A DNA stretch of 64,000 bases from Paraburkholderia sp. NMBU_R16 (GTDB taxonomy: Bacteria > Pseudomonadota > Gammaproteobacteria > Burkholderiales > Burkholderiaceae), in contig NZ_JAAAYE010000011.1 in the NCBI RefSeq assembly GCF_013282575.1, positions 62,001-126,000 on the forward strand, given 5' to 3'. The stretch's first letter is position 1, and the number at the start of each line of letters is the position of its first letter. Of this stretch, positions 9,463-18,416 are shown in pieces. Position numbers and translations under genes: made by a program. The notes beneath the pieces were generated by a model, which was not told the origin of the DNA, did not search any database, and was given only the letters and a program-made list of their open reading frames with translations.

Positions 9463-10251
9463 TCACAGCACGACGAGCCGCACCCCGATCAGCACGAGCA
9501 CGGCCGCCAGCAGATTGCGTAGCAGCGTTTCGGGGGCGCGAGCCGACAAGTGGCTGCCCAGCGCGATGCCGGGCAGCGAACCGATCAGAAGCGAGAGCAG
9601 CATCATCCAATCGACCGAGCCGAGCAGCCAGTGCCCCATGCCCGCGGCGAGCGTGAGCGGCACGGCATGGGCGATGTCGGAGCCGACGATGCGCGATGTC
9701 GGCAGCGACGGATAGAGCAGCAACAGCACCGTCACACCGATGGCGCCCGCGCCGACCGAAGTCAGCGAGACGAGCACGCCGAGCACGGCGCCCGTCAGGA
9801 TCGTCAAGGCAGTGGTGCTGCCGGCCGAAGGCTGGCGTCGTGTGCGCGCCGCGAATCGCATCAGTTGCGGGCGGAACACGAGCGCGATCGACGTGATCAG
9901 CAACGCGGTGCCGAGGATATGCTGCAAGAGCGCTGTCGCGCGCGGCGAGTGGATACCGTGATGCTGGAGCCACCACAGCGTGAGTGCCGCTGCCGGCACA
10001 CTGCCGGCGGCGAGCCGGCCCGTGATACGCCATTCGACCGATCCCTTGAGACCGTGCACGAGCGTGCCCGCCGATTTGGTCGCGGCCGCGTAGAGCAGGT
10101 CGGTGCCGACGGCCGTCGCCGGATGCACCCCGAACAGCAGCACGAGCAGCGGCGTCATCAGCGAGCCTCCGCCGACGCCGGTCAATCCGACCAGGAATCC
10201 AACCGCGAGGCCGGATATGGAGTACATGAGATCGATATGGGGCAGGGCCAT
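9463..10251 (-). CDS. TauE/SafE (DUF81) family permease
   Basis: 262 residues, almost all hydrophobic, with the two half-repeats typical of TauE/SafE proteins. Each half has a Gly-rich signature: GFLVGLTGVGGGSLMTPLLV near residue 18 and GVLVSLTSVGAGAIGVTVLL near 160. The family exports organosulfonates, sulfite or other small anions across the inner membrane; the substrate here is unknown. It lies on the opposite strand between two paralogous glycosyltransferase genes and has no obvious link to polysaccharide synthesis, so it may have been inserted there. Confidence 0.88.
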   Translation of the reverse strand: MALPHIDLMYSISGLAVGFLVGLTGVGGGSLMTPLLVLLFGVHPATAVGTDLLYAAATKSAGTLVHGLKGSVEWRITGRLAAGSVPAAALTLWWLQHHGIHSPRATALLQHILGTALLITSIALVFRPQLMRFAARTRRQPSAGSTTALTILTGAVLGVLVSLTSVGAGAIGVTVLLLLYPSLPTSRIVGSDIAHAVPLTLAAGMGHWLLGSVDWMMLLSLLIGSLPGIALGSHLSARAPETLLRNLLAAVLVLIGVRLVVL

Positions 10252-10587
10252 GTGCGATAGGGTGTGGCCGCGGCAAACGGCGCGAAAGGACCGGAAAACG
10301 GATCGATAGCGGCGACGCGGTGGCGCGGCACACGCACGATCGACGCGCGAAAAACAGCCATTGTCGCAAAAGTGGCGCCGGAACGCTCGATAAGGTCAGA
10401 TAAGACCGGTCTGTCGACCGGTCTGCCGATTTTCGCCGGCCGTGCCAGGGCGGGCCGAAACCTACTACAAGATGGCGAGCGCACTCGCCCTGCCGCACGT
10501 TATTTTGGTGCGCGGGCGGCATGCGGCAACGTCCAATGCATGCCGTGGATGGGGCAAACTTCTGCCCTTATTCGCCACTGGGACACT
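10252..10587. promoter_or_regulatory. intergenic region between TauE permease and glycosyltransferase
   Basis: 336 bp between divergent genes. No credible small gene was found. It contains the repeated palindromic motif listed at 10404-10425. The glycosyltransferase frame stays open into this region, but the upstream translation does not look like a glycosyltransferase. Confidence 0.4.
10404..10425. repeat. two direct copies of GACCGGTCTG, 12 bp apart
   Basis: GACCGGTCTG occurs twice, separated by TC, and each copy contains the perfect palindrome GACCGGTC. The repeat period of 12 bp is close to one helical turn, which would suit two protein dimers on one DNA face. It lies about 160 bp upstream of the glycosyltransferase start and about 150 bp upstream of the TauE start. 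An operator role is an inference. Confidence 0.35.
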
Positions 10588-11685
10588 ATGCGCATTTTCC
10601 AGCTGATCCTCGCGCCGAGGCTTTCTGGCGCCGAGATGCTCGTGAAGGGGATCGCGATCGACCATCAGCAAAGCGGACACAGCGTTTGCGTCGCTTCCCT
10701 GCTGCCGGCGCACGGCGACTTCGCGCCGGCAGCGGGCGAGCTGGCGGCGCATCGTGTCACGTGCGTCTTTCCGCCTCGGCGCTACGAAAAGCTTGGCCGC
10801 CTGCTGTTTCTCTATCGCGCGATTCGCCGCTTCAAGCCGGACGTGATCTTCGCACACGCCACGATTCCCGCGCTGTACGTGCGTGCGCTACCGGTACGCG
10901 TGCCGATCGTCTGGGTCATGCACTCGGGCGTCGATGATTTTCAGGACAACCGCCTGCAGCGTGCCGAGCGGCTTTTGTCGCTGCGTGCCAAGGCGGTGAT
11001 CGGCGTATCGCAGAAGAACATCGATGAATATCGGCGCGCGATTGGCCGGCATCCGCCGCTCATCGTCGTGCCGAACGGTGTCGACGCGGAACGTTTTCGC
11101 CATCGCGAATCGGTGCGTGGGCCGCGCGGCGAGGCGGGTTCGGCCGGCGCGGCAAAGGGCGGCGATGCCGCGAAGCGCATCGTTCAGATCGGCCGTTATA
11201 TTGCGGAAAAGGGGCAGCTCGACACGGTACGCGCGTTCAAGCGGGTGCTCGATGTCGAACCCGAAGCGCGGCTCTTGCTGTGCGGTGTCGTCGAAGATAC
11301 CGCTTACCATGCCAAAATCCGCGCCCTGGTCGACGAGCTGGGCCTCGCTGCGCATGTCGAGGTCAAGGGGCCGCAGACCAATGTTGCAGAGATTCTGGCC
11401 GCCTCGAGCGTCTTTGCGATGCCCTCGCGCTTCGAAGCGCACAGCATCGGCTTTCTCGAAGCGCTTGCGTCCGGTATCCCCGTCGTCGCCAATACGATCG
11501 ATGCGTTCGCCTTCTCGCGCGGATGGCCCGGCGTGCAGCTCATCGACACAAGCGACATCGACCGCTATGCCCAAGCGCTTGCATTAGCGCTCGGCGAGCC
11601 TCGCGCGCAGCGCTCGCTCGACGGTCTGACGCTCGAGGATACGGCCGAGCGCTATCTTGCCATTGCGCGGCAGGTGATCGGCTAG
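10588..11685 (+). CDS. glycosyltransferase family 4-like, paralogue of 8325-9401
   Basis: A 365-residue GT-B protein starting MRIFQLILAPRLSGAEMLVK. It shares with the 8325-9401 protein the block PDVIFAHATIPALYVRALP, the VPNGVDAERF hinge, the VQIGRYIAEKGQL segment and the FEAHSIGFLEALASGIPVVA donor-site block, and ends in the same LTLEDTAERYL motif. It differs by a short Gly/Ala-rich insertion near residue 185. It stands alone behind its own intergenic region. The frame extends upstream to 10264 but only from this ATG does the translation match its paralogue. Likely function: sugar transfer in exopolysaccharide synthesis. Confidence 0.87.
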   Translation: MRIFQLILAPRLSGAEMLVKGIAIDHQQSGHSVCVASLLPAHGDFAPAAGELAAHRVTCVFPPRRYEKLGRLLFLYRAIRRFKPDVIFAHATIPALYVRALPVRVPIVWVMHSGVDDFQDNRLQRAERLLSLRAKAVIGVSQKNIDEYRRAIGRHPPLIVVPNGVDAERFRHRESVRGPRGEAGSAGAAKGGDAAKRIVQIGRYIAEKGQLDTVRAFKRVLDVEPEARLLLCGVVEDTAYHAKIRALVDELGLAAHVEVKGPQTNVAEILAASSVFAMPSRFEAHSIGFLEALASGIPVVANTIDAFAFSRGWPGVQLIDTSDIDRYAQALALALGEPRAQRSLDGLTLEDTAERYLAIARQVIG

Positions 11686-11737
11686 GGCGGTGCCCATCCG
11701 GTTCTCCCTCCGGCTTTCGGCAGACGCCGGCCGAGGC

Positions 11738-14365
11738 TTATTGCAGACGGTCCTGCCGCAGCGTCTCCGTGTATCGGCCCGGTAACGTGCCGAGCCGTTG
11801 TTCGGTTCCCAGCGCGTGCCCGTCGGCCTCGAAGTCATAGCGCGCCAACGCGGGAGCGCCGCCCCAATAGTGATACTCGTCGAGCTGGGCATCGGTTCGT
11901 TCGAACAGAACGAGCCGCGAGCGTCCGGTGCCACCTGTGCCGCTGCCGCTGCCCGACTCGCGCGTCAACGCAGGCAGCGCAGGCAGCGCAGGCAGCGCAG
12001 GCAGCGCAGGCAGTGCATCGGTCCATGCCACGTCGAGGGTGCCGATATGCGTGGGCGCCGATAACCGTTGCTCCGAGCGGTCTGTGGCAATCGTCCAGAC
12101 GTCGATGCCGCCGCGACCCTCCGGTGAGGGCGCGCGCGCGCCAAGCAGTACGAGGCCGTCCTGTCCGCTCGAGTCGATCGGCCCTGCCGCGATACGTGTG
12201 AGCGCGGGTTCGAACGACGCCGGCAGCACGCGGCGATCGTGCTGCGAAAATGCCCGGCCCGAGCTTGTCCAGTGGGACAGTGCAAGCGAACGATCGTTGC
12301 GTTCCGCGGCGACCATGTCGGCACGCGGCCAGCCGGCGACGCGCAGCGCAAAGAATTGCGTCGCGGCCGCGAGCGGCTCGGCCGCCCGCCATCGCGACGG
12401 GGCATTGCCCGATGCGCCACGGCTCGTCAGCACCCAGAAGTCGAAGCCCCGGCCGTCGACGGTGCGTTGCACCGCGAGGAGATCGGCGCGGCCGTCGCCG
12501 TCGAAATCGCCCGCCAGATACTGCTGCGCGCGCACGGGTGCGAGCGTGGCGTCGCTGCGGTACCAGAGGCTCGGCGCGGCGAACGCGCTTCCAGTACTCG
12601 CGAAGCGCCAGAACGCCGTCCCGCCGCGGGCGTCCGGTGCGATCGCCATCAGGTCGGCGCGGCCTTTGCCATCGAAATCGCCGAGCACGAAGCGCGTGCT
12701 GTCGAAGCACAGTGCGTCGCCGCGGCAGCTCGGCACCATCGCGTCCGCGTCGAACCGAATGGGGTTGGCGTACCAGCGAGCCGCCCGCGCGCCCGGGGCG
12801 AGCGGCGCGACCCAGATATCGAAGCCGGGGCCGTCGGTCCGGCGCGCGAGATAAACCGCGCTGGACTGGCCCGTGCCCGAGACGTCGCCATAAAGCGCAG
12901 CATCGAGACGCAGGTCCCGCCACGGCGCCGCCAACTCCGACGTCCAGCGATAGGCGGTCGTGCGTTGCCCGCAAGCGGCGAGCGTGGGCGTGTCTCCGCT
13001 TGCGCCGAGGCAGTGGCCGAGCGGCGTACGGACGATGCCAAAGTCCCAGGGGGTGAAGCGCTGCGCGAGCGTTTCGTCGTCGCACGGTTCTTCGACGAGC
13101 CGGCCCGCGCGCTCCGCGACGCAGCGGCCGCTCGCCACGCTCATGAGGGCCGCGTCGTGCGGATTGCCGGGGTAGCTCGGCACGGGCCGCCAACGCCATG
13201 CGCGTGCGGGGGCGCCGTCGCAGGCCGCGAGCGTGATCGTACGCGTGCCAGGTGCGACGCTCGCAGCGCTCGCGGTACTTACTGTACGCGCGTCGGCACC
13301 GCTCAAGCATCGGCTCGTGCGCACGTTGACGAGATTGAAGGCGGCCATGGCGCCAGGCGACGAACGCGCTGGCGACGATAGGGGCGAGGGGTCCGAGCGG
13401 TCCGCGAACGAGGACTTGGCCGGTAGAGCCGGCGACGACGCAACGGCTCCCGACGCGCCGAATGCATAGCGCCGGGCCACCCAATTACCGTTCCATTCGT
13501 ATTCACCGAAGACCTGCGCGATGTCGCCGCCGTCCATCGCGAAATAAGTGGCGACCTGATCCCGCTTCGTCTGGATTGCCTGAATGGACAGGTTCGCCGG
13601 CATGCCGGCGCTCACGTAAGTGAGGTGATAGGCGATCGGCACCTGCACGCCGGCGACGCGTGCGGCCTCGCGCGTCGCGCGTGCAGCATAGATGTGATCG
13701 GGGTGTTCGAGAAACGGAACCGTGTCGGGATTCAGCGTATAGATTTGCGTCGCATGCGCGAGTATCGCGCCGAGCGTCGCCGTCAGCGCGGGGCGATCGT
13801 AGCGGGTCGCACCGCGGCCATCGGCCGCCATCGGGTAGCTGGAAACGGATGCGCCCTCGTCCCACAACAGCGCGAGCGGCGCGCGCCCGCCGCGCACTTG
13901 CGCGCCCGGCAGCCGGAGCTCGTAGAGCGCGACGCGCGGCATCGCGTCGAGGACCATACGATGCACGGGCCGGCCGGCGATCGATACCGTCGACTCCGTC
14001 CATGCGTTACGCACCCCCGCCATGCGGGCATACGTCCGGCGGATCGCCCGCTCGCGTGTGAGCACGTAATCGAATTTCGAGTTGTCTGCACCGCCGATCA
14101 GATGGACGGTGACGATGCACCATCCGGCGCGCAGCCGGTCGGTGATGCCGGGATTGACGAACAGCAGGTCGTCATCGAGGTGCGCGACCACGGTGACCAG
14201 CGTGCCGGCGCTGCATTCGCGTGGCAGGGACATCCCCGCCTGAGCAATGGACTGACGGGTGACGGCCGCGACCGGATGCGTCGCTCCACGCACCGCGGCG
14301 AGGCCGGCCGCAACGGCGAGCGCGGCGAACGCCGCGCTCGACCGCGCACGCAAACCAACGCTCAC
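11738..14365 (-). CDS. secreted PIG-L family deacetylase with lectin-like and FG-GAP domains
   Basis: About 875 residues. Residues 1-28 look like a signal peptide. Residues ~55-270 are a PIG-L/LmbE-type de-N-acetylase: VAHLDDD (residues 60-66) is the metal-binding HxDD motif and LEHPDH further on is the second motif. Residues ~300-440 carry paired Cys/Trp repeats (SGRCVAE.., LGHCLGAS..) resembling a ricin-B-type lectin. Residues ~450-780 hold FG-GAP/VCBS repeats with Ca-binding-like loops (GDFDGKGRADL, GDFDGDGRADL). A low-complexity LPA repeat follows. The GTG start at 14365 overlaps the symporter stop (GTGA), implying coupling. Role inferred: removal of acetyl groups from an extracellular N-acetylated sugar polymer. 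Confidence 0.8.
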   Translation of the reverse strand: MSVGLRARSSAAFAALAVAAGLAAVRGATHPVAAVTRQSIAQAGMSLPRECSAGTLVTVVAHLDDDLLFVNPGITDRLRAGWCIVTVHLIGGADNSKFDYVLTRERAIRRTYARMAGVRNAWTESTVSIAGRPVHRMVLDAMPRVALYELRLPGAQVRGGRAPLALLWDEGASVSSYPMAADGRGATRYDRPALTATLGAILAHATQIYTLNPDTVPFLEHPDHIYAARATREAARVAGVQVPIAYHLTYVSAGMPANLSIQAIQTKRDQVATYFAMDGGDIAQVFGEYEWNGNWVARRYAFGASGAVASSPALPAKSSFADRSDPSPLSSPARSSPGAMAAFNLVNVRTSRCLSGADARTVSTASAASVAPGTRTITLAACDGAPARAWRWRPVPSYPGNPHDAALMSVASGRCVAERAGRLVEEPCDDETLAQRFTPWDFGIVRTPLGHCLGASGDTPTLAACGQRTTAYRWTSELAAPWRDLRLDAALYGDVSGTGQSSAVYLARRTDGPGFDIWVAPLAPGARAARWYANPIRFDADAMVPSCRGDALCFDSTRFVLGDFDGKGRADLMAIAPDARGGTAFWRFASTGSAFAAPSLWYRSDATLAPVRAQQYLAGDFDGDGRADLLAVQRTVDGRGFDFWVLTSRGASGNAPSRWRAAEPLAAATQFFALRVAGWPRADMVAAERNDRSLALSHWTSSGRAFSQHDRRVLPASFEPALTRIAAGPIDSSGQDGLVLLGARAPSPEGRGGIDVWTIATDRSEQRLSAPTHIGTLDVAWTDALPALPALPALPALPALTRESGSGSGTGGTGRSRLVLFERTDAQLDEYHYWGGAPALARYDFEADGHALGTEQRLGTLPGRYTETLRQDRLQ
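11970..12014. repeat. five tandem copies of a 9-bp unit (GCAGGCAGC) inside the deacetylase gene
   Basis: The unit GCAGGCAGC is repeated five times without interruption, the last copy with one change (T at the end). On the minus strand it encodes consecutive Leu-Pro-Ala triplets near the C-terminus of the PIG-L protein. Because the unit is 9 bp, slippage would change linker length without breaking the frame. Confidence 0.9.
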
Positions 14366-15837
14366 AGCGGATGCGCCTGCGACTGACCGGCCGTGCGAGA
14401 CTGAGTGAGCGCGCTGACGATGAGCAGCACGAGAATGTTGACCGACAGAGCGACGAGGCCGATGTTCGTATCCTTCAGCCGCTCGGGCAGAAACGGAAAC
14501 CATTGGCCGAGCGTGGCATGCGTCAGCGTCGTGACCGTGACGACCGCTACACCCGCGACGACACCCGCGAATGCGCCTTGCCACGTCACCCAGCGCCGCG
14601 CCGCGAGGCTCGCGAGCACGGCCGGAAAAAGCTGGGTGACGAAACTGTAGCCCATGAGCAGCAGCGCGACGATCGTTTCGCCGCCATGCAGCGTGAAGCC
14701 GACCCCCACGAGTGCGATGACCGGCACCAGCACGCGGGCAAGCCGCGTCACCTGCGCATCGCTGGCATGACGCGCGACGCCGCCGCGATAGATGTCGTTG
14801 GCGATCAGCGTGGCCGCTGCATTCAGAATCATCGAACCCGGCACGAGCGCGGTCAGCACGCCGGCCGCGCCGATCACGCCCACGAACCAGGGGTCGAACG
14901 TTGCGAGCGAGAGCCGGAACAGCGACAGATCGATGTCGCCGCCCTTGAGGCCGGGCACCTTGAGCGTTGCCGCGAAACCGACGAAGAAGACGAACAGCAG
15001 AATCAGCTGATAGACGGGCAGCACGGCCGCGTTACGCCGGAAGATGCGCTCGTCGCGCGCGGTGAACACCGACGCGAACGTATGCGGCCACATGAAGAAG
15101 CCCAGTGCGGTAAGCACGACCGTCGATTGGAACCAGGTCACGCTCGAGCCTTTCTCCGGGAACGAGAGGAATCCCGGCTTCGCGGCATCGATGGCGTGGA
15201 ACATCGGCGCATATCCGCCGTAGTAGTGCAACGGCAGATAGATGCCGAGGAATACCACGACACCCAGAATCATCAGGTCCTTCGTCACCGAATTCCAGGC
15301 CGAACCGCGCACGCCGGAGATCGTCACATAGGCCGTCACGACCAAGGCGCCGATCCAGATGGCGGCCGCGGGCGAGATGGCACCGTACGAAGTCGTCGCC
15401 ACGATGATGCCAAGCCCCTTGAACTGAAGGACGAGATACGGCACGAGGGCGACCACATCGACGATCGCGACGAGTACGCCGAGCGCGGGGCTCGCGTATT
15501 TGCTCGCGAGAAAATTCGGCTGCGAGACGACGCGGTTGGCCTTGGCATAGCGCCAGATCGGCGGTAGCAGCCAGTACGAAAGGATATAGGCGAGCGTGGC
15601 GTAGGGCAGGATGTAGTAGACGGGGGCACCCTTGCCATATGCGAAGCCGCTGCCGCCGAGGAACGTGAACGTCGTGTAGATCTCGCCGGCCATCAACAGA
15701 AAGACGAACGCCGTGCCAAAGCTGCGTCCGCCGACCGACCACTGCTCGAGATTCATGTCGTGCCCGCGGCGGGCGCGCAGGCCCAGGCCGAGCGCCAGCA
15801 AAGTGAACGCCGCGATGATCAGGAGTGCGCTGCTCAT
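14362..15837 (-). CDS. sodium:solute symporter family protein (SSS)
   Basis: 491 residues with about 13 hydrophobic segments. The conserved early block W.VGGRSFGTAFVFLLMAGE and the SGVRGSAWNSVTKDLMILG segment match the SSS family (PutP/PanF-like), which imports organic solutes with Na+. The substrate cannot be told. It forms a tight operon with the upstream small DUF3311 gene (ATGA overlap at 15834-15837) and the downstream deacetylase gene (overlap at 14362-14365). The DUF3311-SSS pairing is common in beta-proteobacteria. Confidence 0.88.
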   Translation of the reverse strand: MSSALLIIAAFTLLALGLGLRARRGHDMNLEQWSVGGRSFGTAFVFLLMAGEIYTTFTFLGGSGFAYGKGAPVYYILPYATLAYILSYWLLPPIWRYAKANRVVSQPNFLASKYASPALGVLVAIVDVVALVPYLVLQFKGLGIIVATTSYGAISPAAAIWIGALVVTAYVTISGVRGSAWNSVTKDLMILGVVVFLGIYLPLHYYGGYAPMFHAIDAAKPGFLSFPEKGSSVTWFQSTVVLTALGFFMWPHTFASVFTARDERIFRRNAAVLPVYQLILLFVFFVGFAATLKVPGLKGGDIDLSLFRLSLATFDPWFVGVIGAAGVLTALVPGSMILNAAATLIANDIYRGGVARHASDAQVTRLARVLVPVIALVGVGFTLHGGETIVALLLMGYSFVTQLFPAVLASLAARRWVTWQGAFAGVVAGVAVVTVTTLTHATLGQWFPFLPERLKDTNIGLVALSVNILVLLIVSALTQSRTAGQSQAHPL

Positions 15838-16049
15838 GGGCGCACCTCCTCACCGGGCGATGCGGCCGTGCGGTTGGCCGGGTCGAGCCGGTAGACGAGC
15901 GCCATGATGACGGCGGTCAGCACGACCCAGCCGACGATCCATGCGAGCACGAGCGGCATGCCGAGCACGAGCGGCTCGACGCGATTGACGAACGGGACAC
16001 CGAGCAAAATGCCGATGAACGGCAGCGCGGCGAGCAACCTGAGAACCAT
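15834..16049 (-). CDS. DUF3311 family small membrane protein
   Basis: 71 residues with two strong hydrophobic helices (LRLLAALPFIGILLGVPFVN and LVLGMPLVLAWIVGWVVLTA regions) and a hydrophilic tail. Small two-helix DUF3311 proteins are usually encoded directly before sodium:solute symporters, as here, and are thought to be accessory subunits. ATG 16049 has AGGAG 10 nt upstream and its stop overlaps the symporter start, so the two are co-translated. A longer frame reaches 16100, but the ribosome binding site favours 16049. Confidence 0.82.
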   Translation of the reverse strand: MVLRLLAALPFIGILLGVPFVNRVEPLVLGMPLVLAWIVGWVVLTAVIMALVYRLDPANRTAASPGEEVRP

Positions 16050-16180
16050 GATGAAATCACTCCTGGAAGGGGTGCGACATGATCGGACTGCGCGCCACAC
16101 TCTATGCCCAACATCGGTGCGCCGTAAACACTTTCAAAAAAGCACTCCGGCGCCTGTCCGCCACGCTTTTTCGTAGGGCG

Positions 16181-16666
16181 TCAAATCGACAATCCCTGCA
16201 TCCGATGGGCGAAATGCGCGCGCTCGGCTTGCTCCATCAGGGCGAGGAACTGCTCGATATCCATGTGAACGAGCGCTTCGTGGTCGCCCGCTTCGAAGTA
16301 GACGTCGGGCTCGCGCACGAGGCTTTCGTCGAGATACGTCTGCATCCCGTAAGCCATGCCGACAGGGGGCAGCGCACCGATATCGCAGTCCTTGAAGATT
16401 TCGCGAACGTCGGCCTCTCTCGCCACGGCGAGTTGCCTGCCCGTGCGCGAGCGCAGCTCGGACAGTCGGACCGCATGCGTCGATGGGAGCACGGCCGCGA
16501 CGTAGCCGTTTTCGTCCGCGAGGAGCACTGTCTTGGCCAGGCGCTCGCCCGGCACGTGCGCGGCGGCGGCCGTTTCGGCGCTCGAGTGGCTATAGGCATG
16601 ATGCAGTACATCGTAGCGGGCACCCCGGTTGTTCAGACACTGCTCGAGCGTAGCTGACATGGACAT
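16181..16666 (-). CDS. YbaK/EbsC-type aminoacyl-tRNA deacylase domain protein
   Basis: 161 residues matching the tRNA_edit (YbaK/ProXp) fold: ..AAHVPGERLAKTVLLADENGYVAAVLPS.. contains the conserved Lys used by this family, followed by GALPPVGMAYGMQTYLDESL, the GxxxPxG-like segment that lines the editing pocket. Members hydrolyse mischarged aminoacyl-tRNAs in the cytoplasm; the specificity of this one is unknown. ATG 16666 is chosen because GGAGGTG lies 4-5 nt upstream. The gene stands alone, opposite to the DUF1800 gene. Confidence 0.82.
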   Translation of the reverse strand: MSMSATLEQCLNNRGARYDVLHHAYSHSSAETAAAAHVPGERLAKTVLLADENGYVAAVLPSTHAVRLSELRSRTGRQLAVAREADVREIFKDCDIGALPPVGMAYGMQTYLDESLVREPDVYFEAGDHEALVHMDIEQFLALMEQAERAHFAHRMQGLSI

Positions 16667-16897
16667 GGCACACCTCCGTCGTTCTAGCGAAAAACGCGTT
16701 TGAAACGCGGCCTGCATACGGTTCTCCTAGCATAGGTCGTTTGCCGCGGTGCTGCGGTGCTACGGATATCTGGAGCATGCCGCGGCGCTGCGCCGGCGTA
16801 ACAGTTTTTACTCATATGTAAATGACAAGGCGTTGGAACGCGCTACATTGAACGCCGAGCCGATATGCGCAGCAGCCGGCGTCCCATGCGAGACAAC

Positions 16898-18208
16898 ATG
16901 GCCAATACAGAACATATGAGCGGCGCGGCGATCGCGTTGAATCGATTCGGGCTTGGCGCGCGCGCCGGCCAGGCCGCCCCCGACGACCCCAACGGCTGGC
17001 TGTTGGCACAACTCGACGCCTACGAGCCGTGGCCGGCCGCCTGGGCGCAGGAGCCCGGCTCGCATGCCGCACTCGAAGCCGTGACCGAGGCGCGCCGCGT
17101 GCGCAAGGAGGCGAAGATGGCCGCGAGCACGGCGGCCGCGAGCCAGGCCGGGCCGGCGGCAAGTCAGGCGGCCATCCAGGCGGTGCGCAAGGAGCTGCGC
17201 GACACCTATGTGTCGGCCGTCGACGCTCGTGTGAACAGCGCACTCGCGACGAATACTCCGTTTGTCGAACGGCTCGTGCATTTCTGGGCGAATCATTTCG
17301 CCGTGTCTGCGGACAAGCCGGAGGTCGCGTCGCTTGCCGGCGCCTTCGAGGCCGAGGCGATTCGCCCATACGTGCTCGGATCGTTCGAGGACATGCTCGT
17401 GGCCGTGGAATCTCACCCGGCCATGCAGATTTACCTGGATCAGGTCCGTTCCGTCGGCCCGAACAGCCCGGCCGCATTGCGCGCCGGCGCGCGCAACCCC
17501 GCAAAACGGCCCGGGCTCAACGAAAACCTCGCGCGCGAGATCATGGAGTTGCATACGCTTGGTGTGCGCACGGGCTACACGCAAGACGACGTGACCGAGT
17601 TCGCGCGGGCCCTGACAGGCTGGAGCATCGCCGAGGCCCCGGGCGCGGCGCCGGCGATGAGGCGCGCCGCAGGCGCCAAGGCTGTCTCGGGCACCGCGAT
17701 CGCCGGCACGTTCGTGTTCCGGCCTGCGCTGCACGAGCCCGGCGGACGAACGATCATGGGCCGGCGCTATGCGGCGGCCGAAGCGGATACCGGTGCGACG
17801 CAAGCGCTGGCCGTGCTCCACGATCTCGCGCGGGCACCGGCGACGGCGCGTCATATCGGTTTGAAGCTCGCGCGCCATTTCTCGACGGACAACCCGAGCC
17901 CGGCCATGGTCGAGCGGCTCGCGCATGCATTCGAGGCAAGCGGCGGCGATCTACCGAGCGTCTATCGAGCGCTCGTTGTGTCGCCCGAGGCATGGCAGCC
18001 CGTCGCGACGAAGTTCAAGAGCCCCTGGGATTGGACGATTTCCGCTTGCCGCGGCATCGGCCTGACCCGACTCGACAATCTGCATGCGGCGCCGCTTCTC
18101 GCGCAACTGGGACAGCCGGTGTGGCGGTCCGGTTCGCCGGCGGGCTACGACGATACGAGCGCGAGCTGGGCGGCGCCCGATGCGCTGAGAGCTCGCCCAC
18201 GCGCATGA
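16898..18208 (+). CDS. DUF1800 family protein, 3' end disrupted
   Basis: About 436 residues of a DUF1800 protein: N-terminal AALNRFGLG-like block (AIALNRFGLGAR), FWANHFAVSADKP, the LNENLAREIMELHTLGV signature and GSPAGYDDTSASWAAPDAL near the end. The last residues after PDAL (RARPRA) do not fit the family, whose C-terminal ~50 residues are missing in this frame; see the rearranged segment at 18189-18416. DUF1800 genes are usually paired with a DUF1501 gene, and a DUF1501 remnant follows here. Function of the pair is poorly known. Several in-frame ATGs exist (16865, 16886, 16898, 16916), none with a clear ribosome binding site. Confidence 0.75.
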   Translation: MANTEHMSGAAIALNRFGLGARAGQAAPDDPNGWLLAQLDAYEPWPAAWAQEPGSHAALEAVTEARRVRKEAKMAASTAAASQAGPAASQAAIQAVRKELRDTYVSAVDARVNSALATNTPFVERLVHFWANHFAVSADKPEVASLAGAFEAEAIRPYVLGSFEDMLVAVESHPAMQIYLDQVRSVGPNSPAALRAGARNPAKRPGLNENLAREIMELHTLGVRTGYTQDDVTEFARALTGWSIAEAPGAAPAMRRAAGAKAVSGTAIAGTFVFRPALHEPGGRTIMGRRYAAAEADTGATQALAVLHDLARAPATARHIGLKLARHFSTDNPSPAMVERLAHAFEASGGDLPSVYRALVVSPEAWQPVATKFKSPWDWTISACRGIGLTRLDNLHAAPLLAQLGQPVWRSGSPAGYDDTSASWAAPDALRARPRA

Positions 18209-18416
18209 GGACGTGGCGCTGCTGCCGCGCGACGCGGCCCAGGCGATCGCGTTCGCGCCGACGGGCAGCGTACGGCGCAGTTCTCGTTCCCACTTCGACG
18301 GACAGAACGTGCAGCGCCAGCGCGGTCGGCAGGCTTTCGGCATGCGCGATCGCCGCCGCGGTGGCCGGCATCGGCGCCCCGGCGAGCAGCGTTGGCGCCA
18401 GCGTGCGCGGATCGAG
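18189..18416. other. rearranged junction between DUF1800 and DUF1501 genes
   Basis: Plus-strand reading at 18285-18311 gives RSHFDGQNV, a motif of DUF1501 proteins. Directly after it, 18312-18416 makes sense only on the minus strand, where it reads LDPRTLAPTLL...AESLPTALAL, the usual C-terminal tail of DUF1800 proteins. From about 18414 the plus strand resumes with DUF1501 sequence (ETGGWDTHS). The region therefore looks like a small inversion joined to a deletion that removed the end of DUF1800 and the start of DUF1501. An assembly error would look the same. Confidence 0.6.

Noticed and set aside
11970-12014. Tandem repeats as a possible CRISPR array
   Set aside because: The 9-bp units have no spacers and lie inside a coding frame.
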